From positions 1-45,100 of the forward strand of contig NZ_QYYD01000034.1 in NCBI RefSeq assembly GCF_003591005.1: 45,100 bases of DNA. The letters run 5' to 3'. A program made the translations under genes and the position numbers. This DNA is from Rhodopseudomonas palustris (GTDB taxonomy: Bacteria > Pseudomonadota > Alphaproteobacteria > Rhizobiales > Xanthobacteraceae). This document shows positions 30,176-41,035 of the stretch, piece by piece. Numbering within the stretch: the first letter of the stretch is position 1; every line of letters starts with the position of its first letter. Under the pieces are notes generated by a model, which ran no database searches, had not been told where the DNA came from, and worked only from the letters and a program-made list of their open reading frames with translations.

Positions 30176-30925
30176 ATGTCCGTCCGTCGTCTGGCTCCGA
30201 AAGAGCTGCAACCCGCCAGCTTCGCGTTCACCGAGGACAACCTCGCCTGGGCGCAGCGCGAGATCGCCAAGTACCCGCCGGGCCGCCAGTTCTCGGCGGT
30301 GATCGCCATGATGTGGCGGGCGCAGGAGCAGTGCGGCGGTTGGCTGCCGGAAGCTGCGATCCGCGTGGTCGCCGACATGATCGAGATGCCCTATATCCGC
30401 GCGCTGGAAGTCGCGACCTTCTACACGATGTTTCAGCTCAATCCGGTCGGAAAGAAGGCGCATGTGCAGGTCTGCGGCACAACGCCCTGCATGCTGCGCG
30501 GCGCCGGCGAACTGATCGAGGTCTGCAAGAGCCGTATCCATCACGATCCCTTCCATCTGTCGCCGGACGGCGATTTTTCGTGGGAGGAGGTCGAGTGCGC
30601 CGGCGCCTGCGTGAACGCGCCGATGGTGCAGATCTGGAAGGACACCTACGAGGATCTGACGCCGGAGCTGCTCAACAAGGTGATCGACGGCTTTGCCGCT
30701 GGCAATCCGCCGAAGCCCGGCCCGCAGAACGGCCGGCAATACGCCGCGCCGATCACCGGCCCGACGACGCTGAAGACCGGCGGCATCAATGTCGAGCCGG
30801 GCGACAACAAAGGTCCGGCGCTGACCGATAACGAGCCAAAGCGGACGACCGCCGAGGCGAACGTGCGCGAACGGCCCGATCCCAAGGCGCCGACCGCTGA
30901 CGCTACCGAGAAGAACCCGCCATGA
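30176..30925 (+). CDS. nuoE: NADH-quinone oxidoreductase subunit E
   Basis: The 24 kDa peripheral subunit with [2Fe-2S] cluster N1a. Ligands are Cys100 and Cys105 in VCGTTPCML, and Cys141 and Cys145 in [10 protein letters not shown]. The first 165 residues are the thioredoxin-like core. Residues about 175-249 form a Pro/Gly/charged, probably disordered tail ([16 protein letters not shown] onward), longer than in enteric NuoE but known in other alphaproteobacteria. The ATG follows the FkbM gene by two bases. Its stop overlaps the ATG of the next small gene. Confidence 0.96.
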   Translation: MSVRRLAPKELQPASFAFTEDNLAWAQREIAKYPPGRQFSAVIAMMWRAQEQCGGWLPEAAIRVVADMIEMPYIRALEVATFYTMFQLNPVGKKAHVQVCGTTPCMLRGAGELIEVCKSRIHHDPFHLSPDGDFSWEEVECAGACVNAPMVQIWKDTYEDLTPELLNKVIDGFAAGNPPKPGPQNGRQYAAPITGPTTLKTGGINVEPGDNKGPALTDNEPKRTTAEANVRERPDPKAPTADATEKNPP

Positions 30926-31137
30926 TCGCGCCGATGAGCACCGGCCGGAGCGGGGCCGAGGGGACTGGATCGATGAGCAAGCCGCTCTACATCGCGATGC
31001 ACGCTTGCATCGCCGCCGTCTTCATCTTCGTGCTGCAGCGCTACGCGCTCAGCGCGACATTCGAGTCGAGCCTGATCTGGGCGCTTACCTTCGGGGGATG
31101 CGCCGCCGGGCTCGCTTACATGCAATCGAATCGCTGA
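30922..31137 (+). CDS. Small two-span membrane protein in the nuo operon
   Basis: A 71-residue protein of unknown function. Two hydrophobic segments, about 25-42 ([18 protein letters not shown]) and 50-66 ([17 protein letters not shown]), are joined by a short loop, giving a hairpin in the membrane. The ATG overlaps the nuoE stop (ATGA). A second in-frame ATG at 30973, preceded by GAGGGG, would give 54 residues starting MSKPLYIA and may be the real start. Its position between nuoE and nuoF suggests an accessory role in complex I assembly or membrane anchoring, which is inference only. Confidence 0.68.
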   Translation: MIAPMSTGRSGAEGTGSMSKPLYIAMHACIAAVFIFVLQRYALSATFESSLIWALTFGGCAAGLAYMQSNR

Positions 31138-31155
31138 CAGGGAACGTCGCAAGCC

Positions 31156-32481
31156 ATGCTCGACGACAAGGACCGCATTTTCCGGAACCTGTACGGCCTC
31201 GACGACTGGGGCCTCAAGGGCGCGCGCCGTCGCGGCCAATGGGAAGGCACCAAGGCGATCATCGACAAGGGTCGCGACTGGATCATCAGCGAGATGAAGG
31301 CGTCGGGCTTGCGCGGCCGCGGCGGCGCCGGCTTCCCGACCGGCCTCAAGTGGTCCTTCATGCCGAAGGACAACGCCGACGGCCGGCCGAGCTATCTGGT
31401 CGTCAACGCCGACGAGTCCGAGCCGGGCACGTGCAAAGACCGCGAGATCATGCGGCACGATCCGCATACGCTGGTCGAGGGCTGTCTGATCGCCGGCTGC
31501 GCCATGGGCGCCCATGTCGGCTACATCTACGTTCGCGGCGAGTTCATCCGCGAGCGCGAGCACCTGCAGGCGGCGATCGATCAGGCCTATGACGCCAAGC
31601 TGATCGGCAAGGACAACGTCCACGGCTATCCGTTCGATCTGTATGTGGCTCACGGTGCCGGTGCTTATATCTGCGGCGAAGAAACGGCCCTATTGGAAAG
31701 CCTCGAAGGCAAGAAGGGGCAGCCGCGCCTGAAGCCGCCGTTCCCGGCCAATGTCGGCCTGTACGGCTGTCCGACCACTGTCAACAACGTCGAGTCGATC
31801 GCGGTGGCGCCCGACATCCTGCGCCGCGGCGCGGCGTGGTTCTCCGGCATCGGCCGGCCGAACAACGTCGGCACCAAGCTGTACGGCATCTCCGGCCACG
31901 TCAACGCACCGTGCGTGGTCGAGGACGCGATGAGCATCCCGTTCCGCGAACTGATCGACAAGCACGCCGGCGGCATCCGCGGCGGCTGGGACAATCTCCT
32001 GGCGATCATTCCCGGCGGCGCGTCGTGCCCGCTGATCCCGGCGGCGGATTGCGAAGAGCTGATCATGGATTTCGACGGCACCCGCGCGGTGAAGTCGAGC
32101 TTCGGCACCGCCGGCGTCATCGTCATGGACAAGTCCACCGACGTCGTCGCCGCGATCGCCCGCATCAGCTACTTCTTCAAGCACGAGAGCTGCGGCCAGT
32201 GCACGCCGTGCCGCGAAGGCACCGGCTGGATGTGGCGCGTGCTGAGCCGCATGGTCGAGGGGCGCGCCCACAAGCGCGAGATCGACATGCTGCTCGAAGT
32301 GACCAAGCAGGTCGAAGGTCACACCATCTGCGCGCTCGGCGACGCCGCGGCCTGGCCGATCCAGGGCCTGATCCGCGCCTTCCGTCCGGAGATCGAGCGC
32401 CGCATCGACGATTTCTCGCGCAAGGCCACGCTCGACGACCAGGGCGTGCTCGATCCGGCGCATATGGTGGCGGCGGAGTAG
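31156..32481 (+). CDS. nuoF: NADH-quinone oxidoreductase subunit F
   Basis: The 51 kDa subunit that oxidises NADH through [19 protein letters not shown] is the FMN/NADH glycine-rich loop, and the [4Fe-4S] cluster N3 is bound by Cys346, Cys349 and Cys352 (SCGQCTPC) and Cys392 (HTICALGD). Length is 441 residues. An AGGGAA site lies upstream of the ATG. It forms the NADH dehydrogenase module with nuoE and nuoG. Confidence 0.98.
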   Translation: MLDDKDRIFRNLYGLDDWGLKGARRRGQWEGTKAIIDKGRDWIISEMKASGLRGRGGAGFPTGLKWSFMPKDNADGRPSYLVVNADESEPGTCKDREIMRHDPHTLVEGCLIAGCAMGAHVGYIYVRGEFIREREHLQAAIDQAYDAKLIGKDNVHGYPFDLYVAHGAGAYICGEETALLESLEGKKGQPRLKPPFPANVGLYGCPTTVNNVESIAVAPDILRRGAAWFSGIGRPNNVGTKLYGISGHVNAPCVVEDAMSIPFRELIDKHAGGIRGGWDNLLAIIPGGASCPLIPAADCEELIMDFDGTRAVKSSFGTAGVIVMDKSTDVVAAIARISYFFKHESCGQCTPCREGTGWMWRVLSRMVEGRAHKREIDMLLEVTKQVEGHTICALGDAAAWPIQGLIRAFRPEIERRIDDFSRKATLDDQGVLDPAHMVAAE

Positions 32482-32492
32482 GGAGGCGAAGG

Positions 32493-32702
32493 ATGGCGGA
32501 GCAGCCGGACAATCTTGTGCTGACTTATTTGCGGCGGCTGGACGGCAAAATCGATCGCGTGCTCGATGACGTTCAGGACCTCAAAGTTCGCATGACCGCC
32601 GTCGAGGAAGGGTTGGCCGGTGTGAACCGGCGGCTCGACCGTCTAGAAGTTCGTGTCGACCGGATTGAACGCCGCCTTGAATTGTCCGAACAACCGCATT
32701 GA
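32493..32702 (+). CDS. Small coiled-coil protein between nuoF and nuoG
   Basis: A 69-residue protein I cannot assign to a function. It begins MAEQPDNLVLTYLRRLDGKID and is then almost entirely heptad-patterned helix (residues about 12-64), rich in Arg, Asp, Glu and Leu/Val, with repeated RxDRLExRVDRIERR-type units. A strong GGGAGG site precedes the ATG, and the gene begins 11 bases after the nuoF stop, so it is very likely expressed. It probably forms a homo-oligomeric coiled coil. Whether it touches complex I is unknown. Confidence 0.72.
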   Translation: MAEQPDNLVLTYLRRLDGKIDRVLDDVQDLKVRMTAVEEGLAGVNRRLDRLEVRVDRIERRLELSEQPH

Positions 32703-32735
32703 TCGCTTGCCGACAATGAGAGTGACTGAAGCCCA

Positions 32736-34811
32736 ATGATCAAGATCATCGTCGACGGCAAGGAAGTCGAGGTTCCGCCGGAATACACGCTGCTGCAGGC
32801 CTGCGAACAGGCCGGCGCCGAGATTCCGCGGTTCTGTTATCACGAGCGGCTGTCGATCGCCGGCAACTGCCGCATGTGCCTGGTCGAGCTGAAGGGCACG
32901 CCGAAGCCGGTCGCGAGCTGCGCCTGGGGCGTGCGCGACTGCCGCCCGGGCCCGAACGGCGAGCCGCCGGAGATCAATACCAAGACTCCGATGGTGAAGA
33001 AGGCCCGCGAGGGCGTTATGGAGTTCCTGCTGATCAACCATCCGCTCGACTGCCCGATCTGCGATCAGGGTGGCGAGTGCGACCTGCAGGATCAGGCGAT
33101 GGGCTACGGCGTCGACACCAGCCGGTTCGCCGAGAACAAGCGCGCGGTCGAGGACAAGTATCTCGGCGCGCTGGTCAAGACCTCGATGAACCGCTGCATT
33201 CAGTGCACCCGCTGCGTGCGCTTCGCCGCCGAAGTCTGCGGCGTGCCGGAAATGGGCGCGATCGGCCGCGGCGAGGATATGGAGATCACCTCTTATCTCG
33301 AGAGCGCGCTGACCTCGGAGCTGCAGGGCAACCTGGTCGACATCTGCCCGGTGGGCGCGCTGACCTCCAAGCCGTACGCCTTCGCGGCGCGGCCCTGGGA
33401 ACTCGGCAAGACGCAGTCGGTCGACGTCATGGACGGCGTCGGCTCGTCGATCCGCGTTGACACCCGCGGCCGCGAGGTGATGCGCATCCTGCCGCGCGTC
33501 AACGAGGCGATCAACGAGGAGTGGATCTCCGACAAGACCCGCCACATCGTCGATGGCCTGCGCACCCAGCGGCTCGACCAGCCTTACGTCCGTGAAGGCG
33601 GCAAGCTGCGTCCGGCGAGCTGGCCGGAAGCGTTCGGTCTGATCAAGGCCAAGATTGCTGCCGCCGATGCCAGGAAGATCGGCGCGATCGCCGGCGATCT
33701 CGCCGCGGTCGAAGAGATGTTCGCGCTGAAGCAACTGCTCGAGCAGCTCGGCTCGTCGAATATGGCGGCCGAGAGCGTCGCGGCGTTCAGCCCGAAAGCG
33801 GGCAGGGCGTCCTACATCTTCAACCCGACCATCGCGGGCATCGAGCAGGCCGACGCGCTGCTGATCATCGGCTCTAACCCGCGCAAGGAGGCGTCGATCG
33901 TCAACGCCCGGATCCGCAAGCGCTGGCGCACCGGCCAGCTGGCGGTTGGCGTGATCGGCGAGCAGTCGGAGCTGACCTATTCGTATGACTATCTCGGCGC
34001 CGGCGCCGAGACGCTCGCCGACCTCGCGGCCGGCAAGCACTCGTTCGCCGAGACGTTGAAGAACGCCAAGAACCCGATCGTGCTGATCGGCGCCGCGGCG
34101 ACCTCGCGGCGTGACGGCGCGGCGCTGCTGGCGGCCGCCGCCAAGCTCGCTGGCGACATCGGCGCGGTCAAGGAGGGCTGGAACGGCTTCGCCGTGCTGC
34201 ACCCGGCGGCCTCCAGCGTCGGCGCGCTCGACATCGGCTTCGCGCCGGGCGAGGGCGGCAAGGACCTGGCGCAGATGACGACCCAAGGCGCGATGGACGT
34301 GGTGTTCGCGCTCGGCGCCGACGAGGTGAAGCTGCCGGACGGCGCCTTCGTCGTCTATATCGGCACCCACGGCGACCGCGGCGCGCACCGCGCCGACGTC
34401 ATCCTGCCGGGCGCGGCCTATACCGAGAAGTCGGGCATCTACGTCAACACCGAGGGCCGGGTGCAGATCGCCAACCGCGCGTCGTTCCCGCCGGGTGACG
34501 CGCGCGAGGACTGGGCGATCATCCGGGCGCTGTCCGACGCGCTCGGCGCCAGGCTGCCCTACGATTCGCTGCAGGCGCTGCGCAAGGCGATCTTCGCCGC
34601 CGTGCCGCATCTGATGCGTGTCGACCAGATCGAAGCCGGCGACGCCGGCGCCGTGCGCACGCTGGCCGCCGCGGGCGGCAGCATCGATAAGGCGCCGCTC
34701 AAGCCGGCGATTGCGGATTACTACATGACCAACCCGATCGCGCGGGCCTCGGCGGTGATGGCGGAATGTTCCCGTCTCGCTTCCGGCCAGATGCTGACGG
34801 CGGCGGAATAG
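32736..34811 (+). CDS. nuoG: NADH-quinone oxidoreductase subunit G
   Basis: The 75 kDa subunit that carries the electron chain away from NuoF. Cys34, Cys45, Cys48 and Cys62 bind the [2Fe-2S] cluster N1b. The His/Cys set HPLDCPICDQGGEC binds N5, and RCIQCTRCVRF with the later CPVGAL binds N4. The C-terminal half is a molybdopterin-oxidoreductase-like domain without obvious cofactor ligands. Length is 691 residues, the shorter form typical of alphaproteobacteria. A 33-base gap separates it from the coiled-coil gene. Confidence 0.97.
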   Translation: MIKIIVDGKEVEVPPEYTLLQACEQAGAEIPRFCYHERLSIAGNCRMCLVELKGTPKPVASCAWGVRDCRPGPNGEPPEINTKTPMVKKAREGVMEFLLINHPLDCPICDQGGECDLQDQAMGYGVDTSRFAENKRAVEDKYLGALVKTSMNRCIQCTRCVRFAAEVCGVPEMGAIGRGEDMEITSYLESALTSELQGNLVDICPVGALTSKPYAFAARPWELGKTQSVDVMDGVGSSIRVDTRGREVMRILPRVNEAINEEWISDKTRHIVDGLRTQRLDQPYVREGGKLRPASWPEAFGLIKAKIAAADARKIGAIAGDLAAVEEMFALKQLLEQLGSSNMAAESVAAFSPKAGRASYIFNPTIAGIEQADALLIIGSNPRKEASIVNARIRKRWRTGQLAVGVIGEQSELTYSYDYLGAGAETLADLAAGKHSFAETLKNAKNPIVLIGAAATSRRDGAALLAAAAKLAGDIGAVKEGWNGFAVLHPAASSVGALDIGFAPGEGGKDLAQMTTQGAMDVVFALGADEVKLPDGAFVVYIGTHGDRGAHRADVILPGAAYTEKSGIYVNTEGRVQIANRASFPPGDAREDWAIIRALSDALGARLPYDSLQALRKAIFAAVPHLMRVDQIEAGDAGAVRTLAAAGGSIDKAPLKPAIADYYMTNPIARASAVMAECSRLASGQMLTAAE

Positions 34812-34820
34812 GCAGGACCG

Positions 34821-35846
34821 ATGGCTGATTTCTTCATGACCAACCTGTGGCCGCTGATCATCGTGATCGGCCAGAGCGTGCTGCTGCTGGTCATCCTGCT
34901 GATCTCGATCGCCTACATCCTGCTCGCCGACCGCAAGATCTGGGCGGCGGTGCAGATCCGGCGCGGCCCCAACGTGGTCGGCCCGTGGGGCCTGCTGCAA
35001 TCCTTCGCGGACCTGCTGAAGTTCGTGCTGAAGGAGCCGACCGTTCCGGACAGCGCCAACAAGGGCGTGTTCCTGCTGGCGCCGCTGGTGACCTGCGTGC
35101 TGGCGCTGTCGGCCTGGGCCGTCATTCCGGTGAGCGCCGGGTGGGTGATCGCCGACATCAATGTCGGCGTGCTGTTCATCCTCGCGGTGTCGTCGCTGTC
35201 GGTCTACGGCATCATCATGGCCGGCTGGTCGTCGAACTCGAAGTACCCGTTCCTCGCGGCGCTGCGCTCCGCGGCCCAGATGGTGTCCTACGAGGTCTCG
35301 ATCGGCTTCGTGGTAATCTGCGTGCTGCTATGCGTCGGTTCGCTGAACCTGACCGCGGTGGTCGAGGCGCAGAACTCGAAGTGGGGCATGCTCGGCTGGT
35401 ACTGGCTGCCGCTGTTCCCGATGTTCGTGGTGTTCTACGTCTCGGCGCTGGCCGAAACCAACCGCCCGCCATTCGACCTCGTCGAAGCGGAATCGGAACT
35501 GGTCGCCGGCTTCATGGTCGAATACTCGTCGACGCCGTATCTGTTGTTCATGCTCGGCGAATACGTCGCCATCGTCACGATGTGCGCGATGGGCACGATC
35601 CTGTTCCTGGGCGGCTGGCTGCCGCCAGTGCCTTACGCCCCGTTCACCTGGGTGCCGGGCATCGTCTGGTTCGCGCTCAAAGTCCTGTTCATGTTCTTCC
35701 TGTTCGCGATGGCGAAGGCCATCGTGCCGCGCTACCGCTACGACCAACTGATGCGTCTGGGCTGGAAAGTGTTCCTGCCGTTGTCGCTGGCGATGGTGGT
35801 GGTCGTGGCCGCAGTCCTGCAATTCGCAGGGCTGGCGCCGAAGTGA
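34821..35846 (+). CDS. nuoH: NADH-quinone oxidoreductase subunit H
   Basis: Membrane subunit that forms the quinone entry chamber. It has 341 residues and about eight transmembrane helices. The conserved loop [14 protein letters not shown] (49-62) and the acidic [20 protein letters not shown] segment are both present; the latter holds the charged residues that couple quinone reduction to the proton pathway. An AGGACC site lies upstream of the ATG. Confidence 0.97.
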   Translation: MADFFMTNLWPLIIVIGQSVLLLVILLISIAYILLADRKIWAAVQIRRGPNVVGPWGLLQSFADLLKFVLKEPTVPDSANKGVFLLAPLVTCVLALSAWAVIPVSAGWVIADINVGVLFILAVSSLSVYGIIMAGWSSNSKYPFLAALRSAAQMVSYEVSIGFVVICVLLCVGSLNLTAVVEAQNSKWGMLGWYWLPLFPMFVVFYVSALAETNRPPFDLVEAESELVAGFMVEYSSTPYLLFMLGEYVAIVTMCAMGTILFLGGWLPPVPYAPFTWVPGIVWFALKVLFMFFLFAMAKAIVPRYRYDQLMRLGWKVFLPLSLAMVVVVAAVLQFAGLAPK

Positions 35847-35853
35847 GGCTCTG

Positions 35854-36342
35854 ATGAATATCAACGCAACCGCCCGCTCGCTGCTGCTGACGGAATTCGT
35901 ATCGGCGTTCTTCCTCGCCATGCGCTATTTCTTCAAGCCGAAGCCGACGATCAATTATCCTTTCGAGAAGAACCCGATCTCGCCCCGCTTCCGCGGCGAG
36001 CACGCGCTGCGCCGCTATCCCAACGGCGAAGAGCGCTGCATCGCCTGCAAGCTGTGCGAGGCGGTGTGCCCGGCGCAGGCGATCACCATCGAGGCCGGTC
36101 CGCGGCGCAACGACGGCACCCGCCGCACCGTGCGCTACGACATCGACATGGTGAAGTGCATCTATTGCGGCCTGTGTCAGGAAGCCTGTCCGGTCGACGC
36201 CATCGTCGAGGGGCCGAATTTCGAGTTCTCCACGGAGACCCGCGAAGAGCTTTACTACGACAAGGCCAAGCTGCTCGCGAACGGTGACCGCTGGGAGCGT
36301 GAGATCGCCAAGTCCATCGCACTCGACGCGCCGTACCGGTGA
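35854..36342 (+). CDS. nuoI: NADH-quinone oxidoreductase subunit I
   Basis: Ferredoxin-like subunit that holds two [4Fe-4S] clusters (N6a and N6b). Ligands are Cys62, 65, 68 and 72 in [12 protein letters not shown] and Cys102, 105, 108 and 112 in [12 protein letters not shown]. An amphipathic N-terminal helix of about 28 residues docks it to the membrane arm. Length is 162 residues. It follows nuoH after seven bases. Confidence 0.98.
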   Translation: MNINATARSLLLTEFVSAFFLAMRYFFKPKPTINYPFEKNPISPRFRGEHALRRYPNGEERCIACKLCEAVCPAQAITIEAGPRRNDGTRRTVRYDIDMVKCIYCGLCQEACPVDAIVEGPNFEFSTETREELYYDKAKLLANGDRWEREIAKSIALDAPYR

Positions 36343-36351
36343 GCTGACGCC

Positions 36352-36990
36352 ATGTCCATGCCTGTCCTGTTCTTCTATCTCTACGCCGGCGCCGCGATCG
36401 CCGCCGCCGTCATGGTGGTGTTCGCGCGCAATCCGGTGCACTCGGCGCTATTCCTGATCCTGGTGTTCGTCAACGCCGCCGGCATGTTCGTGCTGATGGG
36501 TGCCGAATTCCTGGCGATGATCCTGATCGTGGTCTATGTCGGCGCCGTGGCGGTGCTGTTCCTGTTCGTGATCATGATGCTCGACGTCGATTTCAGCCAG
36601 CTGCGCGAGGGCTTCCTCGAATATCTGCCGTTCGGCCTGTTGATCGGCTTCATCTTCCTCGCCGAACTGCTGCTGCTGGCCGGCGGCTGGGTGATCACGC
36701 CGACCGTCACCAAGACGATCACGGCGCCGATCCCGACCGATGTCACCAACACCGAAGCGCTCGGCCTGGTGCTGTACACGCGCTACATCCATTACTTCCA
36801 GATCTCGGGCATGATCCTGCTGGTGGCGATGATCGGCGCGATCGTACTGACGCTGCGCCACAAGAAGTCGGTGAAGCGGCAGAACATCGCTGAGCAGAAC
36901 GCGCGCTCCAAGGAGACCGCGATGGCGATCCGTCAGGTCAAGCCGGGGCAGGGACTGTCCGACAGCGACTCCGCGGAGTGGGTGCGATGA
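36352..36990 (+). CDS. nuoJ: NADH-quinone oxidoreductase subunit J
   Basis: Membrane subunit with five predicted helices over residues 5-170. The [16 protein letters not shown] segment (60-75) contains the conserved pi-bulge helix linked to conformational coupling. The 212-residue length includes a polar C-terminal tail. The stop overlaps the nuoK start (ATGA). Confidence 0.96.
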   Translation: MSMPVLFFYLYAGAAIAAAVMVVFARNPVHSALFLILVFVNAAGMFVLMGAEFLAMILIVVYVGAVAVLFLFVIMMLDVDFSQLREGFLEYLPFGLLIGFIFLAELLLLAGGWVITPTVTKTITAPIPTDVTNTEALGLVLYTRYIHYFQISGMILLVAMIGAIVLTLRHKKSVKRQNIAEQNARSKETAMAIRQVKPGQGLSDSDSAEWVR

Positions 36991-37298
36991 ACGAGATCGG
37001 TCTGGGTCACTTCCTGTCGGTCGCCGCCGTGCTGTTCACGCTCGGCATCCTCGGCATCTTCCTCAACCGCAAGAACGTCATCATCATCCTGATGTCGATC
37101 GAGCTGATCCTGCTCGCCGTGAACATCAACCTGGTGGCATTCTCGATCTTCCTCAACGACATCGTCGGCCAGGTGTTCGCACTGCTGGTGCTGACAGTGG
37201 CCGCGGCCGAGGCCGCGATCGGCCTCGCGGTGCTCGTGGTGTTCTTCCGCAACCGCGGCACGATCGCGGTTGAAGATATCAACCTGATGAAGGGCTAG
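36987..37298 (+). CDS. nuoK: NADH-quinone oxidoreductase subunit K
   Basis: MrpC-like membrane subunit with three helices. The conserved Glu residues sit in [18 protein letters not shown] and [14 protein letters not shown] chose the ATG at 36987 (103 residues, the usual size) because it overlaps the nuoJ stop by four bases; an upstream in-frame GTG adds only three residues. Confidence 0.96.
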   Translation: MNEIGLGHFLSVAAVLFTLGILGIFLNRKNVIIILMSIELILLAVNINLVAFSIFLNDIVGQVFALLVLTVAAAEAAIGLAVLVVFFRNRGTIAVEDINLMKG

Positions 37299-37301
37299 GG
37301 C

Positions 37302-37367
37302 ATGATCGTCCATCAATCGTCGCTGACCCGCGACGCGATCCGGCTCGAGGCGAAGGCGCGCGCATGA
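37302..37367 (+). CDS. Possible 21-codon leader ORF between nuoK and nuoL
   Basis: An ATG follows AGGGCTAGGG at the end of nuoK and reads [21 protein letters not shown], stopping at a TGA that overlaps the nuoL ATG (ATGA). This arrangement would hand ribosomes directly to nuoL. No family is recognised, and it may be only a spacer. Confidence 0.3.
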   Translation: MIVHQSSLTRDAIRLEAKARA

Positions 37368-39499
37368 TCCAGGCTATCGTATTCCTGCCGCTGATCGGCG
37401 CGCTGATCGCGGCCGTCATCGCCCTGTATGGCGCGCACGCCCGCAACCCGAGCGGCGACACCGTCGAGCATCACGACGACCACGGGCATGGCCACGGTCA
37501 CGCGGCGCCGGTCGGCGGCGACGCCGCGTTGATCCACGAGACGCATTCCGAACCGGTCGGCCAAGACGCCCACGCGGCGCACGGTCACGACGACCATGCC
37601 CACGACGATCACGCCCACGGCCCGGTCGAACCGGCCGCGGCCGGTTCGCGGCTCGCCGAGATCGTCACCACGACGCTGTTGCTGATCTCGGCGGCGTTGT
37701 CGTGGGTGACGCTGGTCGACGTCGGCTTCATGCACCACGACATCCGCGTCCCGGTGATGCCCTGGATCAATTCCGGCGATCTGCAGGTGGCGTGGACGCT
37801 GCGCGTCGACACGCTGACCGCGGTGATGCTGGTGGTGGTGACGACGGTGTCGTCGCTCGTGCATCTGTATTCGATCGGCTACATGCACGAGGATCCGCAT
37901 CGTCCGCGGTTCTTCGGCTATCTGTCGCTGTTCACCTTCGCGATGCTGATGCTGGTGACCGCCGACAATCTGCTGCAGCTGTTCTTCGGCTGGGAAGGCG
38001 TCGGTCTGGCGAGCTATTTGCTGATCGGCTTCTGGTATCAGAAGCCCTCGGCCAATGCCGCGGCCATCAAGGCCTTCGTGGTCAACCGCGTCGGCGACTT
38101 CGGCTTCCTGCTCGGCATCTTCACGATCTTCGTGCTGGTGGCGTCGACCGATTTCGACACCATCTTCGCGGCCGCGCCGGGCCTGACCGGCAAGACCATC
38201 AACTTCTTCGGCTGGCACGCCGACGCGCTGACGCTGGCCTGTCTGCTGCTGTTCATGGGCGCGATGGGGAAGTCGGCGCAGTTCCTGCTGCACACCTGGC
38301 TGCCGGACGCGATGGAGGGCCCGACCCCGGTGTCGGCGCTGATCCACGCCGCCACCATGGTCACCGCCGGCGTCTTCATGGTGGCGCGGATGTCGCCGCT
38401 GTTCGAACTGGCGCCGACCGCGCAGGCCGTGGTGATGTTCTTCGGCGGCACCACCGCGCTGTTCGCGGCAACGATCGGCTTGGTGCAGAACGACATCAAG
38501 CGCATCGTGGCGTATTCGACCTGTTCGCAGCTCGGCTACATGTTCGTGGCGCTGGGAGCAGGGGCCTATTCGGTCGGCATGTTCCATCTGTTCACGCACG
38601 CCTTCTTCAAGGCGCTGCTGTTCCTGGGCGCCGGCTCGGTGATCCACGCGATGCACCACGAGCAGGACATCCGCCACATGGGCGGCCTCAAGGACCGCAT
38701 CCCCTTCACCTATGCGGTGATGGTGATCGGCACCCTGGCGCTGACCGGCTTCCCGCTGACCGCCGGCTACTTCTCCAAGGACGCGATCATCGAGGCGGCC
38801 TACGTGTCGCACAACCCGATGGCGTTCTACGGCTTCCTGATGACGGTGGTCGCGGCGCTGCTGACCTCGTTCTACTCGTGGCGTCTGATCTTCAAGACGT
38901 TCCACGGCGAGCCGGCCGATCGCAAGCACTACGAGGCCGCGCACGAGAGCCCGTTGACCATGACGATCCCGCTGTTCGTGCTCGCCTTCGGCGCGCTGGC
39001 GGCCGGCTATCCGTTCAAGGAGCTGTTCGCCGGGCACGGGGTCGAGGAGTTCTTCCGCGAGTCGCTGAAGATGCATCCGGGCATCATCGAGGAAATGCAT
39101 CACATTCCAGCCGGCATTGCCTATCTGCCGACCGTGATGATGGTGGTGGGCTTCCTGGTTTCGTATCTGTTCTACATCCGCCGGCCGTATCTGCCGGTGG
39201 AGCTCGCGACCCAGCACCCGCTGCTGTACAATTTCCTGCTCAACAAGTGGTACTTCGACGAGCTGTACGACGTCATCTTCGTGCGACCCGCGAAGTGGAT
39301 CGGCCGCCAGCTCTGGAAGAAGGGTGACGGCATGCTGATCGATGGCCTCGGCCCGGACGGCATCTCGGCCCGCGTGCTCGACGTCACCCGCGGGGTGGTC
39401 AAGCTGCAGACCGGTTATCTCTATCACTACGCATTCGCGATGCTGATCGGCGTGGCCGGTCTGATTACCTGGTTCATGCTCGGCGGGGGAGGCCGGTGA
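37364..39499 (+). CDS. nuoL: NADH-quinone oxidoreductase subunit L, with His-rich loop
   Basis: Distal antiporter-like proton-pumping subunit with the long lateral helix at its C-terminus. Conserved antiporter segments are visible ([47 protein letters not shown] in part, and [16 protein letters not shown]). Length is 711 residues, about 100 more than enteric NuoL. Between helix 1 and helix 2 (residues 30-95) there is an insertion with 15 histidines in 50 residues, rich in Asp, Gly and Ala. A His-rich loop could bind metal; its effect on pumping is unknown. The stop overlaps the nuoM start. Confidence 0.96.
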   Translation: MIQAIVFLPLIGALIAAVIALYGAHARNPSGDTVEHHDDHGHGHGHAAPVGGDAALIHETHSEPVGQDAHAAHGHDDHAHDDHAHGPVEPAAAGSRLAEIVTTTLLLISAALSWVTLVDVGFMHHDIRVPVMPWINSGDLQVAWTLRVDTLTAVMLVVVTTVSSLVHLYSIGYMHEDPHRPRFFGYLSLFTFAMLMLVTADNLLQLFFGWEGVGLASYLLIGFWYQKPSANAAAIKAFVVNRVGDFGFLLGIFTIFVLVASTDFDTIFAAAPGLTGKTINFFGWHADALTLACLLLFMGAMGKSAQFLLHTWLPDAMEGPTPVSALIHAATMVTAGVFMVARMSPLFELAPTAQAVVMFFGGTTALFAATIGLVQNDIKRIVAYSTCSQLGYMFVALGAGAYSVGMFHLFTHAFFKALLFLGAGSVIHAMHHEQDIRHMGGLKDRIPFTYAVMVIGTLALTGFPLTAGYFSKDAIIEAAYVSHNPMAFYGFLMTVVAALLTSFYSWRLIFKTFHGEPADRKHYEAAHESPLTMTIPLFVLAFGALAAGYPFKELFAGHGVEEFFRESLKMHPGIIEEMHHIPAGIAYLPTVMMVVGFLVSYLFYIRRPYLPVELATQHPLLYNFLLNKWYFDELYDVIFVRPAKWIGRQLWKKGDGMLIDGLGPDGISARVLDVTRGVVKLQTGYLYHYAFAMLIGVAGLITWFMLGGGGR

Positions 39500-41016
39500 T
39501 GTCGGCTTCAATCATGACCTGGCCGATCCTGTCGGTCGTCACTTTCCTGCCGCTGGTCGGCGCGGTGCTGGTTTATCTGGCCCGCGGCGACGACGAGGCG
39601 GCACGCCGCAATGCGCGCTGGATCTCGCTGTGGACCACGCTGATCACCTTCGCGGTGTCGCTGATCCTGGTGGCGCGGTTCGACGCGTCGAACCCGGGCT
39701 TCCAGTTCGTTGAAAAGGCGCCCTGGCTCGGCAACACGATCAACTACCATATGGGGCTCGACGGCATTTCGCTGCCGCTGGTGATCCTGACCACGGCGAT
39801 CATGCCGTTCTGCATCCTCGCCAGCTGGAAGTCGGTGACGTTCCGGGTGCGCGAGTACATGATGGCGTTCCTGGTGCTGGAAACGCTGATGATCGGCACC
39901 TTCTCGGCGCTCGACCTGGTGCTGTTCTATCTGTTCTTCGAAGGCGGCCTGATCCCGATGTTCCTGATCATCGGCGTCTGGGGCGGTCCCCGCCGGGTGT
40001 ACGCGTCGTTCAAGTTCTTCCTGTACACGCTGCTCGGCTCCGTGCTGATGCTGCTGGCCATCATGGCGATGTACTGGACGGCGGGCACCACCGACATCCC
40101 GACGCTGATGACCACGGCGCTGCCGCGCAATCTGCAGACCTGGGCGTGGCTTGCGTTCTTCGCCTCGTTCGCGGTGAAAATGCCGATGTGGCCGGTGCAC
40201 ACTTGGCTCCCCGACGCGCACGTCGAGGCGCCGACCGCCGGCTCCGTGGTGCTGGCGGCGATCATGCTGAAGATGGGCGGCTACGGCTTCCTGCGCTTCT
40301 CGTTGCCGATGTTCCCCGATGCCTCGGTGTATTTCGCGCCGCTGGTCTACACGCTCTCCGTCATCGCGATCGTCTACACCTCGCTGGTCGCGCTGATGCA
40401 GGAGGACATCAAGAAGCTGATCGCGTACTCCTCGGTCGCGCATATGGGCTTCGTCACCATGGGCATCTTCGCCGGCAACACTCAGGGCGTCGCCGGCAGC
40501 GTGTTCCAGATGGTCTCGCACGGCATCGTGTCGGGCGCGCTGTTCCTCTGCGTCGGCGTGATCTACGACCGCATGCACACCCGCGAGATCGCCGCCTATG
40601 GCGGGCTGGTCAACCGCATGCCGCTGTATGCCTTCGTGTTCCTGGTGTTCACCATGGCCAATGTCGGCCTGCCGGGCACCTCGGGCTTCGTCGGCGAATT
40701 CCTCACGCTGATGGGCACCTTCCGGACCAACATTCCGACCGCGACCTTCGCGTCGCTGGGTGTGATCCTGTCGGCCGCCTACGCGCTGTGGCTGTATCGC
40801 AAGGTGGTGTTCGGCGCGCTGACCAAGCCGTCGCTCGCCTCGATCAAGGATTTGACGCTGCGTGAGAGCGTCATCCTGGCCCCGTTCGTGGTGCTGACCA
40901 TTCTGTTCGGCTTCTACCCGAAGCCGATCCTCGACATGTCGGCCGCTTCGGTCCAGCACCTCGTCAACCAATACGCCGCCGTCGCGACTGCCGTGAAGGC
41001 AGCTGCGCTACCGTAA
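39499..41016 (+). CDS. nuoM: NADH-quinone oxidoreductase subunit M
   Basis: Antiporter-like proton-pumping membrane subunit with about 14 helices in 505 residues. Family segments include [21 protein letters not shown] and [20 protein letters not shown] (in shorter pieces), and a broken helix with [11 protein letters not shown]. The ATG at 39499 shares its A with the nuoL stop and follows GGAGG. Confidence 0.97.
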   Translation: MSASIMTWPILSVVTFLPLVGAVLVYLARGDDEAARRNARWISLWTTLITFAVSLILVARFDASNPGFQFVEKAPWLGNTINYHMGLDGISLPLVILTTAIMPFCILASWKSVTFRVREYMMAFLVLETLMIGTFSALDLVLFYLFFEGGLIPMFLIIGVWGGPRRVYASFKFFLYTLLGSVLMLLAIMAMYWTAGTTDIPTLMTTALPRNLQTWAWLAFFASFAVKMPMWPVHTWLPDAHVEAPTAGSVVLAAIMLKMGGYGFLRFSLPMFPDASVYFAPLVYTLSVIAIVYTSLVALMQEDIKKLIAYSSVAHMGFVTMGIFAGNTQGVAGSVFQMVSHGIVSGALFLCVGVIYDRMHTREIAAYGGLVNRMPLYAFVFLVFTMANVGLPGTSGFVGEFLTLMGTFRTNIPTATFASLGVILSAAYALWLYRKVVFGALTKPSLASIKDLTLRESVILAPFVVLTILFGFYPKPILDMSAASVQHLVNQYAAVATAVKAAALP

Positions 41017-41035
41017 CCGGCAAGGACTGCATGCT

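Noticed and set aside
32643-35000. 785-residue minus-strand ORF opposite nuoG and nuoH
   Set aside because: Antisense to two well-identified genes, rich in Arg/His/Asp/Gln, with no recognisable domain.
37313-39511. 732-residue minus-strand ORF opposite nuoL
   Set aside because: Antisense to nuoL; very high Arg/His/Gln content reflects complementary codons, not a protein.
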